54,816 nucleotides of DNA, from NCBI GenBank assembly GCA_017553815.1, contig JAFZJT010000075.1, forward strand, positions 1-54,816, in the 5' to 3' direction. Source of the DNA: Clostridia bacterium (GTDB lineage: Bacteria > Bacillota_A > Clostridia > Christensenellales > CAG-138). The notes under the pieces are model-generated. The model was not told the origin of the DNA. It ran no database searches and was given only the letters and a program-made list of their open reading frames with translations. A program made the position numbers and the translations under genes. Positions 17,232 through 23,750 of this stretch are shown here, in pieces (the first letter of the stretch is position 1; every line of letters begins with the position of its first letter).

Positions 17232-18683
17232 TTGAATTATAAAATGGTTTTCAATATGCTGGGAAAGATCCTTCTCAGCATGGCGGCGCTGATGGTGAGC
17301 TGTATCATCATCTCCGTATTCACCGGCGGCAAGGATCTTGTGGCTCTCGTGCTTTCGGACGTCATAATAGCCGTTATCGGCACGGGGCTTCTTATGATCC
17401 GCCCCACCAAGACCTCCTTTTACGCGAAGGAGGGCTTTGTTGTGGTTGCACTCTCATGGCTTTTGATGTCGCTTCTCGGCGCGCTCCCCTTCCTCTTCGG
17501 CGGCATCTTCACCAACTATATCGACGCAGTCTTTGAAACGGCGTCGGGCTTCACCACCACAGGAGCCACGGTCTGCGAGTCGATCAGCAAAATACCGCAC
17601 GGCATCGGCTTTTGGCGTTGCCTCATCATCTTCGTCGGCGGCATGGGCGTGCTCGTTTTCGTTATGGCGGTGCTCCCGCTCTCCAAGGAGCGCTCGATGC
17701 ACATAATGCGCGCCGAGGTGCCGGGTCCGAGCGTCGGCAAGCTGGTCGCCAAATCCAAGGATACCGCTCTCATTCTATACGCAATATATTTCGTTTTGAT
17801 GATAATAGAGGCGCTGCTACTGCTCATAGGCGGCATGAGCCCCTACACGGCGTTCACCACCGCGATGAGCACGGCGGGCACGGGCGGCTTCATGGTGCTC
17901 GACGCGGGCTTCATCGGCCAATCGACCTATCTTCAGATAGTCGCGACCGTTTTTATGATGCTTTTCGCTGTCAACTTCAACCTTTATTTCTATATCCTTA
18001 TCAAGAAATTCGGCGTTGCGGTGAAGAGCGAGGAGCTTCGCTGGTTCCTCGGCATCTACTTCGTTGCGGTCGTGATACTGACTCTGAACACCCGCGCGAA
18101 TTTCAACAGCTTCGGCGAGGCTCTGCACCACTCCGCGTTCAACGCCGCCTCCATCTACAGCACCACGGGCTTTTCCTCCGCGGATTTCGACAAATGGCCG
18201 ACGCTATCAAAGAGCATACTGCTTCTTTTGATGCTCTGCGGCGGCTGCGCGGGCTCCACGGCGGGCGGAATCAAGACCTCGCGCGTTATGATACTCGTAA
18301 AGAACGGCTGGAACGAGCTTCGCCGTCTCGCGCATCCCAAATACGTCCACACCCTTCGCATCGACAACAAGCCTGTTTCTGAGCCCGTCGTGCGCTCGGT
18401 TCTCGTCTACTTCTCCGCGGTGATGGCGCTGACCTTCCTCTCGATACTGCTCGTTTCGCTGAACGGCTACAGCCTCGAAAGCAGCATTTCCTCCGTATTT
18501 GCCTGCATTTTCAACGTCGGCCCCGGCTTCGGCGCGGTCGGCCCCGTGGAGAATTTCGCGCACATGAGCTATCTTAGCAAGATCGTGCTCGCGCTCGATA
18601 TGCTGATAGGCCGCCTCGAGGTTTGGCCGATGCTGCTGTTGTTTGCGCCTTCGACTTGGAGAAACAGGGCGGCGTTTAGGTGA
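17232..18683 (+). CDS. trkH: Trk/Ktr potassium transporter membrane subunit TrkH
   Basis: A 483-residue integral membrane protein of the SKT superfamily. The four pore-loop selectivity segments are visible: ASGFTTTGATV, AMSTAGTGGFMV, IYSTTGFSSAD and NVGPGFGAVGP, each with the filter glycine. The C-terminus LIGRLEVWPMLLLFAPSTW is the usual TrkH ending. The start is TTG at 17232 because GGAG lies 8 nt upstream; the in-frame ATG at 17244 would be 20 nt from it. It works with the adjacent TrkA to import K+. Confidence 0.96.
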   Translation: MNYKMVFNMLGKILLSMAALMVSCIIISVFTGGKDLVALVLSDVIIAVIGTGLLMIRPTKTSFYAKEGFVVVALSWLLMSLLGALPFLFGGIFTNYIDAVFETASGFTTTGATVCESISKIPHGIGFWRCLIIFVGGMGVLVFVMAVLPLSKERSMHIMRAEVPGPSVGKLVAKSKDTALILYAIYFVLMIIEALLLLIGGMSPYTAFTTAMSTAGTGGFMVLDAGFIGQSTYLQIVATVFMMLFAVNFNLYFYILIKKFGVAVKSEELRWFLGIYFVAVVILTLNTRANFNSFGEALHHSAFNAASIYSTTGFSSADFDKWPTLSKSILLLLMLCGGCAGSTAGGIKTSRVMILVKNGWNELRRLAHPKYVHTLRIDNKPVSEPVVRSVLVYFSAVMALTFLSILLVSLNGYSLESSISSVFACIFNVGPGFGAVGPVENFAHMSYLSKIVLALDMLIGRLEVWPMLLLFAPSTWRNRAAFR

Positions 18684-18747
18684 TTTGTCCACGGCAAAGC
18701 GTGCTCGCCGCACTCCTTGGTATTTTTCACCGTTTGTGTTCAAAATA

Positions 18748-18776
18748 TTGACATTTCGCACCTCATTGCATATAAT
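18748..18776 (+). promoter_or_regulatory. Perfect consensus promoter of the RelB-like gene
   Basis: TTGACA (18748-18753), a 17-bp spacer and TATAAT (18771-18776), 24 nt before the ATG, with AAAGGAGGT as SD. Every element is consensus. Confidence 0.85.
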
Positions 18777-18799
18777 ATAGGCAAAGGAGGTGCGTTTTT

Positions 18800-19099
18800 A
18801 TGGCACAATCGACCTTCAGCGTCCGTATGGACGAGGCTCTCAAAGAAGAATTCGACTGTTTATGCCGCGACTTCGGCATGAACGCTTCCACCGCGATAAA
18901 TATCTTCGCCCGCGCCGTCGTAAGGGAGCGCAGGATACCCTTCGAGATATCCGCGCCGGATACGACCGTCACGAGAGCGGGTGCGCTCGATGCGTTTGAA
19001 GCGCTGCGCAGGCAGGCGAAGGCAAACGGAGCGAGCGATGTGAGCCTTGAGGCAATCAACGCCGAGATAGCGCTTGCACGCAAGGAGTCCGATTCATGA
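18800..19099 (+). CDS. RelB/DinJ-type antitoxin, apparently orphan
   Basis: A 99-residue protein. The first 48 residues (STFSVRMDEALKEEFDCLC...MNASTAINIFARAVV) are the ribbon-helix-helix DNA-binding domain of RelB/DinJ antitoxins. The C-terminal part (AFEALRRQAKANGASDVSLE) is the toxin-binding extension seen in many gut Clostridia members. A perfect promoter and strong SD precede it. No toxin (YafQ/RelE or PIN) follows: after the stop there is only a 12-codon frame from the overlapping ATG at 19096, then the dispersed repeat at 19137 and glgA. It may be a remnant of a decayed toxin-antitoxin pair or an independent repressor. Confidence 0.8.
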   Translation: MAQSTFSVRMDEALKEEFDCLCRDFGMNASTAINIFARAVVRERRIPFEISAPDTTVTRAGALDAFEALRRQAKANGASDVSLEAINAEIALARKESDS

Positions 19100-19136
19100 G
19101 CTTGTTTGCGGATCGTTTCTCCGCAGATAATTAATA

Positions 19137-19181
19137 GAAATTCCCCGCGGGAATTTCAACCTAAACTATTCACTATTCACT
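19137..19181 (+). repeat. Dispersed hairpin plus heptad repeat, full copy
   Basis: Perfect 9-bp arms GAAATTCCC/GGGAATTTC with a CGC loop (19137-19157), then AACCTAAACTATTCACT and a second ATTCACT. It lies between the orphan antitoxin and glgA, where a toxin gene might have been. Confidence 0.7.
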
Positions 19182-19213
19182 AAAAACCATCTCTCCAAAG
19201 GGGGTTACAGGAA

Positions 19214-20656
19214 ATGAAAGTCATGCTTATCGCGAGCGAATGCGCTCCCTTTATCAAAACCGGCGGCCTTGCGGACGTTGTAGGCGCTCTGCCCGCCGCG
19301 CTCAAAAAGCAGGGTGCGGAGGTCGGCGTGCTCATCCCCAAGTACAGCCGCATTGCGGATGAATACAAGAGCCGTATGACCCACGTTGCGGATTTTTACG
19401 TCAACCTCGGCTGGCGCAGCCAGTACGTCGGCGTTGAGCTGATCGAGGAAGGCGGCGTTAAATGGTATTTTATCGATAATGAATACTATTTCAAGCAGGA
19501 TTACGTCTACACCGACGGCGATTTCGAGGCCGAGCGGTTCTGCTTCTTCTGCCGCGCCGCGCTCGAGATGATGCTGATGCTCCACCTTGTTCCCGATATC
19601 ATCCATCTCAACGACTGGCAGACCGGCATGATCGCGCTGCTTCTGAACGAACAATACCGCGTTTGCCCCGAGTTTGAGCGCGTCAAGACCGTTTTCACGA
19701 TCCACAACCTGCGCTATCAGGGGCTTATGCGCCCACAGTTCGCAAACGAGCTTCTCTCCATCGGTCAGCACGGGCTTTCAAAGATCGAATACTACTCCCA
19801 TATCAATGCGATGAAGGCGGGCATAGTCTATGCGGACACCGTTACGACCGTCAGCCCCACCTACGCTTGGGAGATCACCACGCCGATGTACGGCGAAACG
19901 CTGGACGGCCTTTTATCAAGCCGCACCGACGGCATCACGGGCATTTTAAACGGCATCGACCGCAAGCTCTATAACCCGTGGACGGACAAGGCGCTTTGCT
20001 GCCGCTACTCCAAAAATTCCTTTACGGGCAAGTATAAATGCAAGGCGGCGCTTCAAAAGGAGCTGGGTCTCACTGAGGATCCCTTCGTGCCGGTCGCCGC
20101 CGTTATCTCGCGCCTTACGAACCAAAAGGGTCTCGACCTCGTGCTCTCGGTGCTTCCGGGGCTTCTCGATATGGGTATGCAGGTCGCGGTACTCGGCATG
20201 GGCGATCGGCAGCTCGAGGATCGCTTCGGCTTCCTCGCGGGCTCGGAATACGGCAGGGGGCGCATCGCGTTCCGCTGCGAGATGAACGAGCCGCTCGCAC
20301 GGCGCTTCTATGCGGGCGCGGATATGTTCCTTATGCCCTCGGCGTTCGAGCCCTGCGGACTTTCGCAGATGATAGCCCTTCGCTACGGCTGCGTTCCCAT
20401 CGTGCGCGAAACGGGCGGCCTTGCGGATTCCGTCAAACCGTACAATAAATTTACCGATGAAGGCAACGGGTTTTCATTCCACAACTACTCCGCAAACGAG
20501 CTTTACGAGACCTGTCGCACCGCCGTCGAGCTCTACCGCGGCGATAACGAGGCGTGGAAGCGCCTTGCCGCGCGCGCGATGGATACCGACCTCGGCTGGG
20601 ACGAGAGCGCGAGGAAGTATCTGGAGCTGTATGATCGGATAGATGAAAGGTATTGA
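19214..20656 (+). CDS. glgA: Glycogen synthase (ADP-glucose type)
   Basis: A 480-residue GT5 glycosyltransferase. MLIASECAPFIKTGGLADVVGALP contains the KTGGL ADP-glucose-binding motif at residues 15-19; HLNDWQTGM, FTIHNLRYQG, NGIDRKLYNPWTD, SRLTNQKGLDLV and PSAFEPCGLSQM are conserved catalytic and donor-binding blocks. It elongates alpha-1,4-glucan from ADP-glucose in the cytoplasm. The length is normal. No glgC, glgB or glgP is nearby, so the rest of the glycogen pathway must be elsewhere. It is preceded by the repeat at 19137 and overlaps or abuts the CPBP protease gene. Confidence 0.96.
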   Translation: MKVMLIASECAPFIKTGGLADVVGALPAALKKQGAEVGVLIPKYSRIADEYKSRMTHVADFYVNLGWRSQYVGVELIEEGGVKWYFIDNEYYFKQDYVYTDGDFEAERFCFFCRAALEMMLMLHLVPDIIHLNDWQTGMIALLLNEQYRVCPEFERVKTVFTIHNLRYQGLMRPQFANELLSIGQHGLSKIEYYSHINAMKAGIVYADTVTTVSPTYAWEITTPMYGETLDGLLSSRTDGITGILNGIDRKLYNPWTDKALCCRYSKNSFTGKYKCKAALQKELGLTEDPFVPVAAVISRLTNQKGLDLVLSVLPGLLDMGMQVAVLGMGDRQLEDRFGFLAGSEYGRGRIAFRCEMNEPLARRFYAGADMFLMPSAFEPCGLSQMIALRYGCVPIVRETGGLADSVKPYNKFTDEGNGFSFHNYSANELYETCRTAVELYRGDNEAWKRLAARAMDTDLGWDESARKYLELYDRIDERY

Positions 20657-20658
20657 GC

Positions 20659-21360
20659 TTGATAAACCTCGAGATCAAAGCAAATCTTACAAAGGCGGAG
20701 CGCGTCCGCGAAGCCATCGACATAGTCATCGGCTATTTGGGCGCAATGCTCTGCCTTTACGGTCTATCACTTGCAAACAGGCACCTGCTGCTCGAGCTTG
20801 CTCTCGGCGCGCGAATGCCGCTCAGTTTCATCATGTACTGGCTCGTTGCCGCCGTGCCGCTTCTTATCCTTATCCTAAGGAGCGACCGACTCAAAACGCT
20901 TGAAATCGATAAAAGCTCGCTCATAAAGCAGTTTTTGCTCGGACTCGCTCTCGGCGCGGTGCTTTTTGCCGTGATCGAGCTTGTGCCGATACTCTTAGGC
21001 ATAGAGAACAACGGCAAGCACTACATCAAGCTTTGGCACTTCGTCTTTGAAGTTTTCTTTACACTGCTCTGCGTTGGACTGGTTGAAGAGTTCATCTTCC
21101 GCGCCTTCGTCTATGAAAAGCTCGAGCGCCTTTCGGGCTCAACCGCCATCGCCGTTATCGGCTCATCCCTGCTTTTCGGATTCTTTCATATCTTCGCAAG
21201 CGGCGGCATTTTGCAGATAATAATGACCGCCTTCATCGGCGCGGTGTTCTGCTTCTGCCGAGTGAAGTTCAGAAATTGCTCCTTCCTTGCGCTCGTTGTA
21301 ATGCACGGCTTCTACGATTTTCTTATAAGCGTTGGCTCAAGCATTATGAACGCGCAATAA
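20659..21360 (+). CDS. CPBP family intramembrane glutamic endopeptidase
   Basis: A 233-residue polytopic membrane protein. The conserved motifs are VEEFIFRAFVYEKL (EExxxR), LLFGFFHIF (second His) and MHGFYDFL (third His/Asp), which define the CPBP/Rce1-Abi family. There are about six to seven membrane helices. A TTG at 20659 has AAAGG 8 nt upstream; the TTG at 20653 overlaps the glgA stop but leaves only 2 nt after the SD. It is cotranscribed with glgA and ends at a strong terminator. Members act in bacteriocin immunity, protein maturation or unknown processes; the target here is unknown. Confidence 0.85.
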   Translation: MINLEIKANLTKAERVREAIDIVIGYLGAMLCLYGLSLANRHLLLELALGARMPLSFIMYWLVAAVPLLILILRSDRLKTLEIDKSSLIKQFLLGLALGAVLFAVIELVPILLGIENNGKHYIKLWHFVFEVFFTLLCVGLVEEFIFRAFVYEKLERLSGSTAIAVIGSSLLFGFFHIFASGGILQIIMTAFIGAVFCFCRVKFRNCSFLALVVMHGFYDFLISVGSSIMNAQ

Positions 21361-21378
21361 AAAGCTTCCCACACAATC

Positions 21379-21408
21379 AAAAACCCGCCGCAGATTTGGC
21401 GGGTTTTT
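21379..21408. terminator. Bidirectional rho-independent terminator
   Basis: Perfect 11-bp arms AAAAACCCGCC and GGCGGGTTTTT with loop GCAGATTT. It follows the CPBP gene on plus and can also terminate the XRE gene transcript from minus. Confidence 0.88.
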
Positions 21409-21536
21409 AAATATCAAATCTGCCGAATATATCTCCATTGTTAAGTTAACAGAAGCAAAACGGTAAATGGAAAGCAATATCAGAATAAAAAGAAAAAGCG
21501 GAAAACCCGCTCGGAATCTTAGACAATAAAGCCTTC

Positions 21537-21818
21537 TCAGCCCTTTTTAAGCAGTCGGCGCACCTCTTTAATACTGCGCTCCGCGCTATCGAGCGCCGCT
21601 ATCACGCTCACCGTATCCACAAGGTTGTTTTCGGTGCGCCCAAGAAGATAATCGGCGGTCACATTGAAAAAGTCCGCAAGCCGCAGTATCGCGGAGCTGT
21701 CCGGATTGGTTTTGCCCGTTTCGTAGTTTGAAAGCGTTTTTTGATCTATACCCGTAGCGGCGGCAACGTCAATCTGCCGAAGATCGCGATCCTCGCGCAG
21801 CGCTCTTATCCTGTTCAT
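21537..21818 (-). CDS. XRE-family transcriptional repressor
   Basis: A 93-residue protein. Residues 1-60 are a Cro/CI-type helix-turn-helix: RIRALREDRDLRQIDVAAATGIDQKTLSNYETG, with a LADFFNVTADYLLGR tail. The C-terminal 30 residues are helical and may mediate dimerisation. A GGAGGTG SD precedes the ATG. It is divergent from a membrane-protein gene at 21977, and the shared 158-bp region contains five copies of a TTTRGTA half-site, one pair overlapping its own extended -10. It therefore probably represses itself and the plus-strand genes. Confidence 0.88.
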   Translation of the reverse strand: MNRIRALREDRDLRQIDVAAATGIDQKTLSNYETGKTNPDSSAILRLADFFNVTADYLLGRTENNLVDTVSVIAALDSAERSIKEVRRLLKKG

Positions 21819-21838
21819 AAAAACACCTCCGATACAAG

Positions 21839-21868
21839 TTTGGTATATTTCAATGGGATTATACCAAA
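21839..21868. promoter_or_regulatory. Putative operator, inverted repeat over the XRE promoter
   Basis: TTTGGTATA (21839-21847) and TATACCAAA (21860-21868) are perfect inverted half-sites with centres 21 bp apart, two helical turns. The right half contains the XRE gene's extended -10, so binding would block it. Confidence 0.65.
21858..21866 (-). promoter_or_regulatory. Extended -10 promoter of the XRE gene
   Basis: On the minus strand TGGTATAAT, an extended -10, lies about 40 nt upstream of the ATG and within the operator's right half-site. No good -35 is seen, as usual for extended -10 promoters. Confidence 0.6.
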
Positions 21869-21885
21869 AAATTTCTATTAAAAGC

Positions 21886-21914
21886 TTGCATAAGGAATAT
21901 TTTTATGTTAAAAT
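21886..21914 (+). promoter_or_regulatory. Promoter of the plus-strand membrane-protein genes
   Basis: TTGCAT (21886-21891), a 17-bp spacer and TAAAAT (21909-21914), with TGT before it as extended -10. Transcription from here would begin after the ATG at 21905, so the gene must start at the ATG at 21977. Confidence 0.65.
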
Positions 21915-21921
21915 ACATTCA

Positions 21922-21957
21922 TACTAATTTTTTAGTAAAAATGCAGTCGGTACTAAA
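21922..21957. promoter_or_regulatory. Second operator cluster at the plus-strand transcription start
   Basis: TACTAA (21922-21927) and TTAGTA (21932-21937) form a palindrome over the expected start site, and TACTAAA recurs at 21951-21957. They share the TTTRGTA half-site with the operator at 21839-21868. Confidence 0.55.
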
Positions 21958-21976
21958 CTGGCGGAAAGAGGGAAAA

Positions 21977-22474
21977 ATGGAAAACAGAAACGGGAAGCTC
22001 ATTATGAGCACCAAAGGCGCAAAGTCTATTGTAGGCATAGTTGCAGGAGTTGTGTTATGCCTGTTTGGGTTAGTCGCAAGCTTTTTGGTTTTGGATAAAC
22101 CAAGGCAGATCGGTTATGAGATCACGCACTCATATAAAGATGCCGAGAGCGTTGGAACCATTATAGGTATTGCGCTAATTGCTCTTTCACTTTTTGCACT
22201 TTTGAGCGTTCTGCTCGGCGGTCGTTCACACGCAAACCTTTATGAGAATTGCGTAGAGGGCACAGCCGTAAAAGGTAATGGGCTGATCGGTTATTTTAAT
22301 GTTGAAAAATTCTCTGTTCCCTACTCCAAGATCAGCGCAGTAAGCGAAGAGGGCTTTGGCGGCAATAAATCTATTGTTATCAGAACAAAGGACGGTCTTT
22401 CCTACAAGGTGATAGCTGCAAAGAACAGGAAGGAAGCAGTTGAAGCTATACGCAGCAGAATAAATGACAATTAG
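21977..22474 (+). CDS. Two-helix membrane protein with PH-like C-terminal domain
   Basis: A 165-residue protein of no recognised named family. Two hydrophobic helices (about residues 15-40 and 60-80) are followed by a cytoplasmic-like beta-rich segment (CVEGTAVKGNGLIGYFNVEKFSVPYSKISAVS...SIVIRTKDGLSYKVIA) and a C-terminal helix, a layout seen in bacterial PH-like membrane proteins. The start is the ATG at 21977 (SD AAAGAGGG), because the promoter at 21886-21914 rules out the upstream in-frame ATG at 21905. It is divergent from, and probably controlled by, the XRE repressor. Confidence 0.65.
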   Translation: MENRNGKLIMSTKGAKSIVGIVAGVVLCLFGLVASFLVLDKPRQIGYEITHSYKDAESVGTIIGIALIALSLFALLSVLLGGRSHANLYENCVEGTAVKGNGLIGYFNVEKFSVPYSKISAVSEEGFGGNKSIVIRTKDGLSYKVIAAKNRKEAVEAIRSRINDN

Positions 22475-22488
22475 TATTGTGAATTGTT

Positions 22489-22782
22489 ATGAACAATTAT
22501 AGTGTTGTATTAATGCGAAGACTGACATCAATATTGCTTGCGATACTCATTGCCGCAGTTTTCATCGGGTGTGCATCAAAAACCCCCTGCAAGAAGTGCG
22601 GCAACACTCCGACCAAAGCGTACAAAAACGAAAGCTCCGGGAAAGACGAGTTCTACTGCAAAAGCTGCACGTCTTCATGCGTGTTGTGTCATAAGGAAGC
22701 TAAGCATCATTATACTTCCCTGTTAGGAATAATGTTCGTATGCGATAGCTGTTGGTCATATATCAAAGGCATCAATGACTGA
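22489..22782 (+). CDS. Small putative lipoprotein with cysteine-pair zinc-binding motif
   Basis: A protein of up to 97 residues, or 89 if the ATG at 22513 is used; neither has a clear SD. The hydrophobic segment RRLTSILLAILIAAVFIGCASK ends in a plausible lipobox (FIGC). The mature part carries four Cys pairs, CKKCG, CKSC, CVLC and CDSC, typical of a double zinc ribbon or treble-clef, which is unusual for an exported protein. It begins 14 nt after the previous gene and is probably cotranscribed. Function unknown. Confidence 0.55.
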   Translation: MNNYSVVLMRRLTSILLAILIAAVFIGCASKTPCKKCGNTPTKAYKNESSGKDEFYCKSCTSSCVLCHKEAKHHYTSLLGIMFVCDSCWSYIKGIND

Positions 22783-22817
22783 ATAGCATTGCTTTAAGAC
22801 TACCACGTCCTGCCAAA

Positions 22818-22860
22818 GGGAGCCGTATGCGGAATACTGCACACGGCTCCCGAGATTCTT
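22818..22860 (+). terminator. Hairpin with 9-bp perfect stem, likely terminator
   Basis: GGGAGCCGT (22818-22826) and ACGGCTCCC (22843-22851) pair perfectly, followed by GAGATTCTTTTAT. A related hairpin using GGGAGCCGTATGC appears inverted at 23712-23745. Confidence 0.55.
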
Positions 22861-22914
22861 TTATACTCTGTTCTGCAAAGGACAGTATAATTGAAGATCA
22901 TTCTTTGATGAATC

Positions 22915-23688
22915 ATGATTGAGCAAATTAAAAAGATAATCGAAGCAACGGCATCGCTTTTTATTCTTGTGGTCTGTGTTTCCGCATTCATTCACATGAT
23001 AAAGACCGGCACCGAGGCTCCCGAAGCAATCAAGCTAATGCTTGACGATCTTCCCTTTGCAGAAGAAATAGTAGAAATAATAGAAAAATACTTGGGATTT
23101 CGCAGTGGAATCTCCCCCATTGCAAAAGAGCGCATTTTATCTGAATTGTTAAAGCTGTCGATAATGGCGATCCTTCAGCCGCTCGCAGTTAAGGGGCTGT
23201 CCAATATCTTTTTCAGAAGTCCGCTTTTTAGTGAAGACAGTCATTCCAATAGAAGAAGCTATCGCTTTAAAGAAATCATTGTGATGATCCTATCAGCGCC
23301 TTTTATTGCTTATGGTTCTGCACACATTGCCAAGTATATCCCTCATTATCTAAACTCGGTTTTTGATCCCCTGTTAGCTTCTGTAATGCAGCTTGCTTCG
23401 ATTGCCGCCGCAGTCGGCATCTCAACGGCGCTTCTCGTTGCAGGTGGAACAGTGCTCGCAGTTGCGCTTATCTGGCGTATTTCCGTTAATCTTTTAGGCA
23501 ACATGATCCTTAGCCTTGGTATAAGCATACTGTGCTGGTGTCTCTATATTTCTATTAAAAGAGGGCTTTTTACGGAAGCATTGTTCTCTGTTGGACTACT
23601 TATTCTATTCATAGTAATAGTTAAGCTGATACTAAATCTTATCATGCGTAAATTAGCGGGATTAAACTTAAAAATCAAAAAATCATAA
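22915..23688 (+). CDS. Polytopic membrane protein of unknown function
   Basis: A 257-residue protein, not recognised. It has an N-terminal hydrophobic helix (residues 13-32), an amphipathic middle (LPFAEEIVEIIEKYLGFRSG), and at least four more hydrophobic stretches (about 120-140, 155-185, 190-215, 220-245), ending in a basic tail. Base composition is AT-richer than the flanking feo and glgA genes. It is the last gene of the XRE-linked island, between two related hairpins. The SD is weak. Confidence 0.55.
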   Translation: MIEQIKKIIEATASLFILVVCVSAFIHMIKTGTEAPEAIKLMLDDLPFAEEIVEIIEKYLGFRSGISPIAKERILSELLKLSIMAILQPLAVKGLSNIFFRSPLFSEDSHSNRRSYRFKEIIVMILSAPFIAYGSAHIAKYIPHYLNSVFDPLLASVMQLASIAAAVGISTALLVAGGTVLAVALIWRISVNLLGNMILSLGISILCWCLYISIKRGLFTEALFSVGLLILFIVIVKLILNLIMRKLAGLNLKIKKS

Positions 23689-23711
23689 AAGTTTTTCTTG
23701 TTATTATTAAG

Positions 23712-23750
23712 ATGGAGCCGCGCCACTTCGGCATACGGCTCCCATTTTTT
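23712..23750. terminator. Terminator between convergent genes
   Basis: ATGGAGCCG (23712-23720) and CGGCTCCCAT (23736-23745) form the stem, followed by six Ts on plus. It lies between the membrane-protein gene and the convergent feoB stop. The reverse strand has an A/T-rich tail and may also terminate feoB. Confidence 0.7.

Noticed and set aside
19096..19134. Toxin gene after the RelB-like antitoxin
   Set aside because: Only a 12-codon frame exists, with no RelE, YafQ or PIN features.
21905..21976. ATG at 21905 as start of the PH-like membrane protein
   Set aside because: It lies within the -10 region of the gene's own promoter; the ATG at 21977 has an SD.
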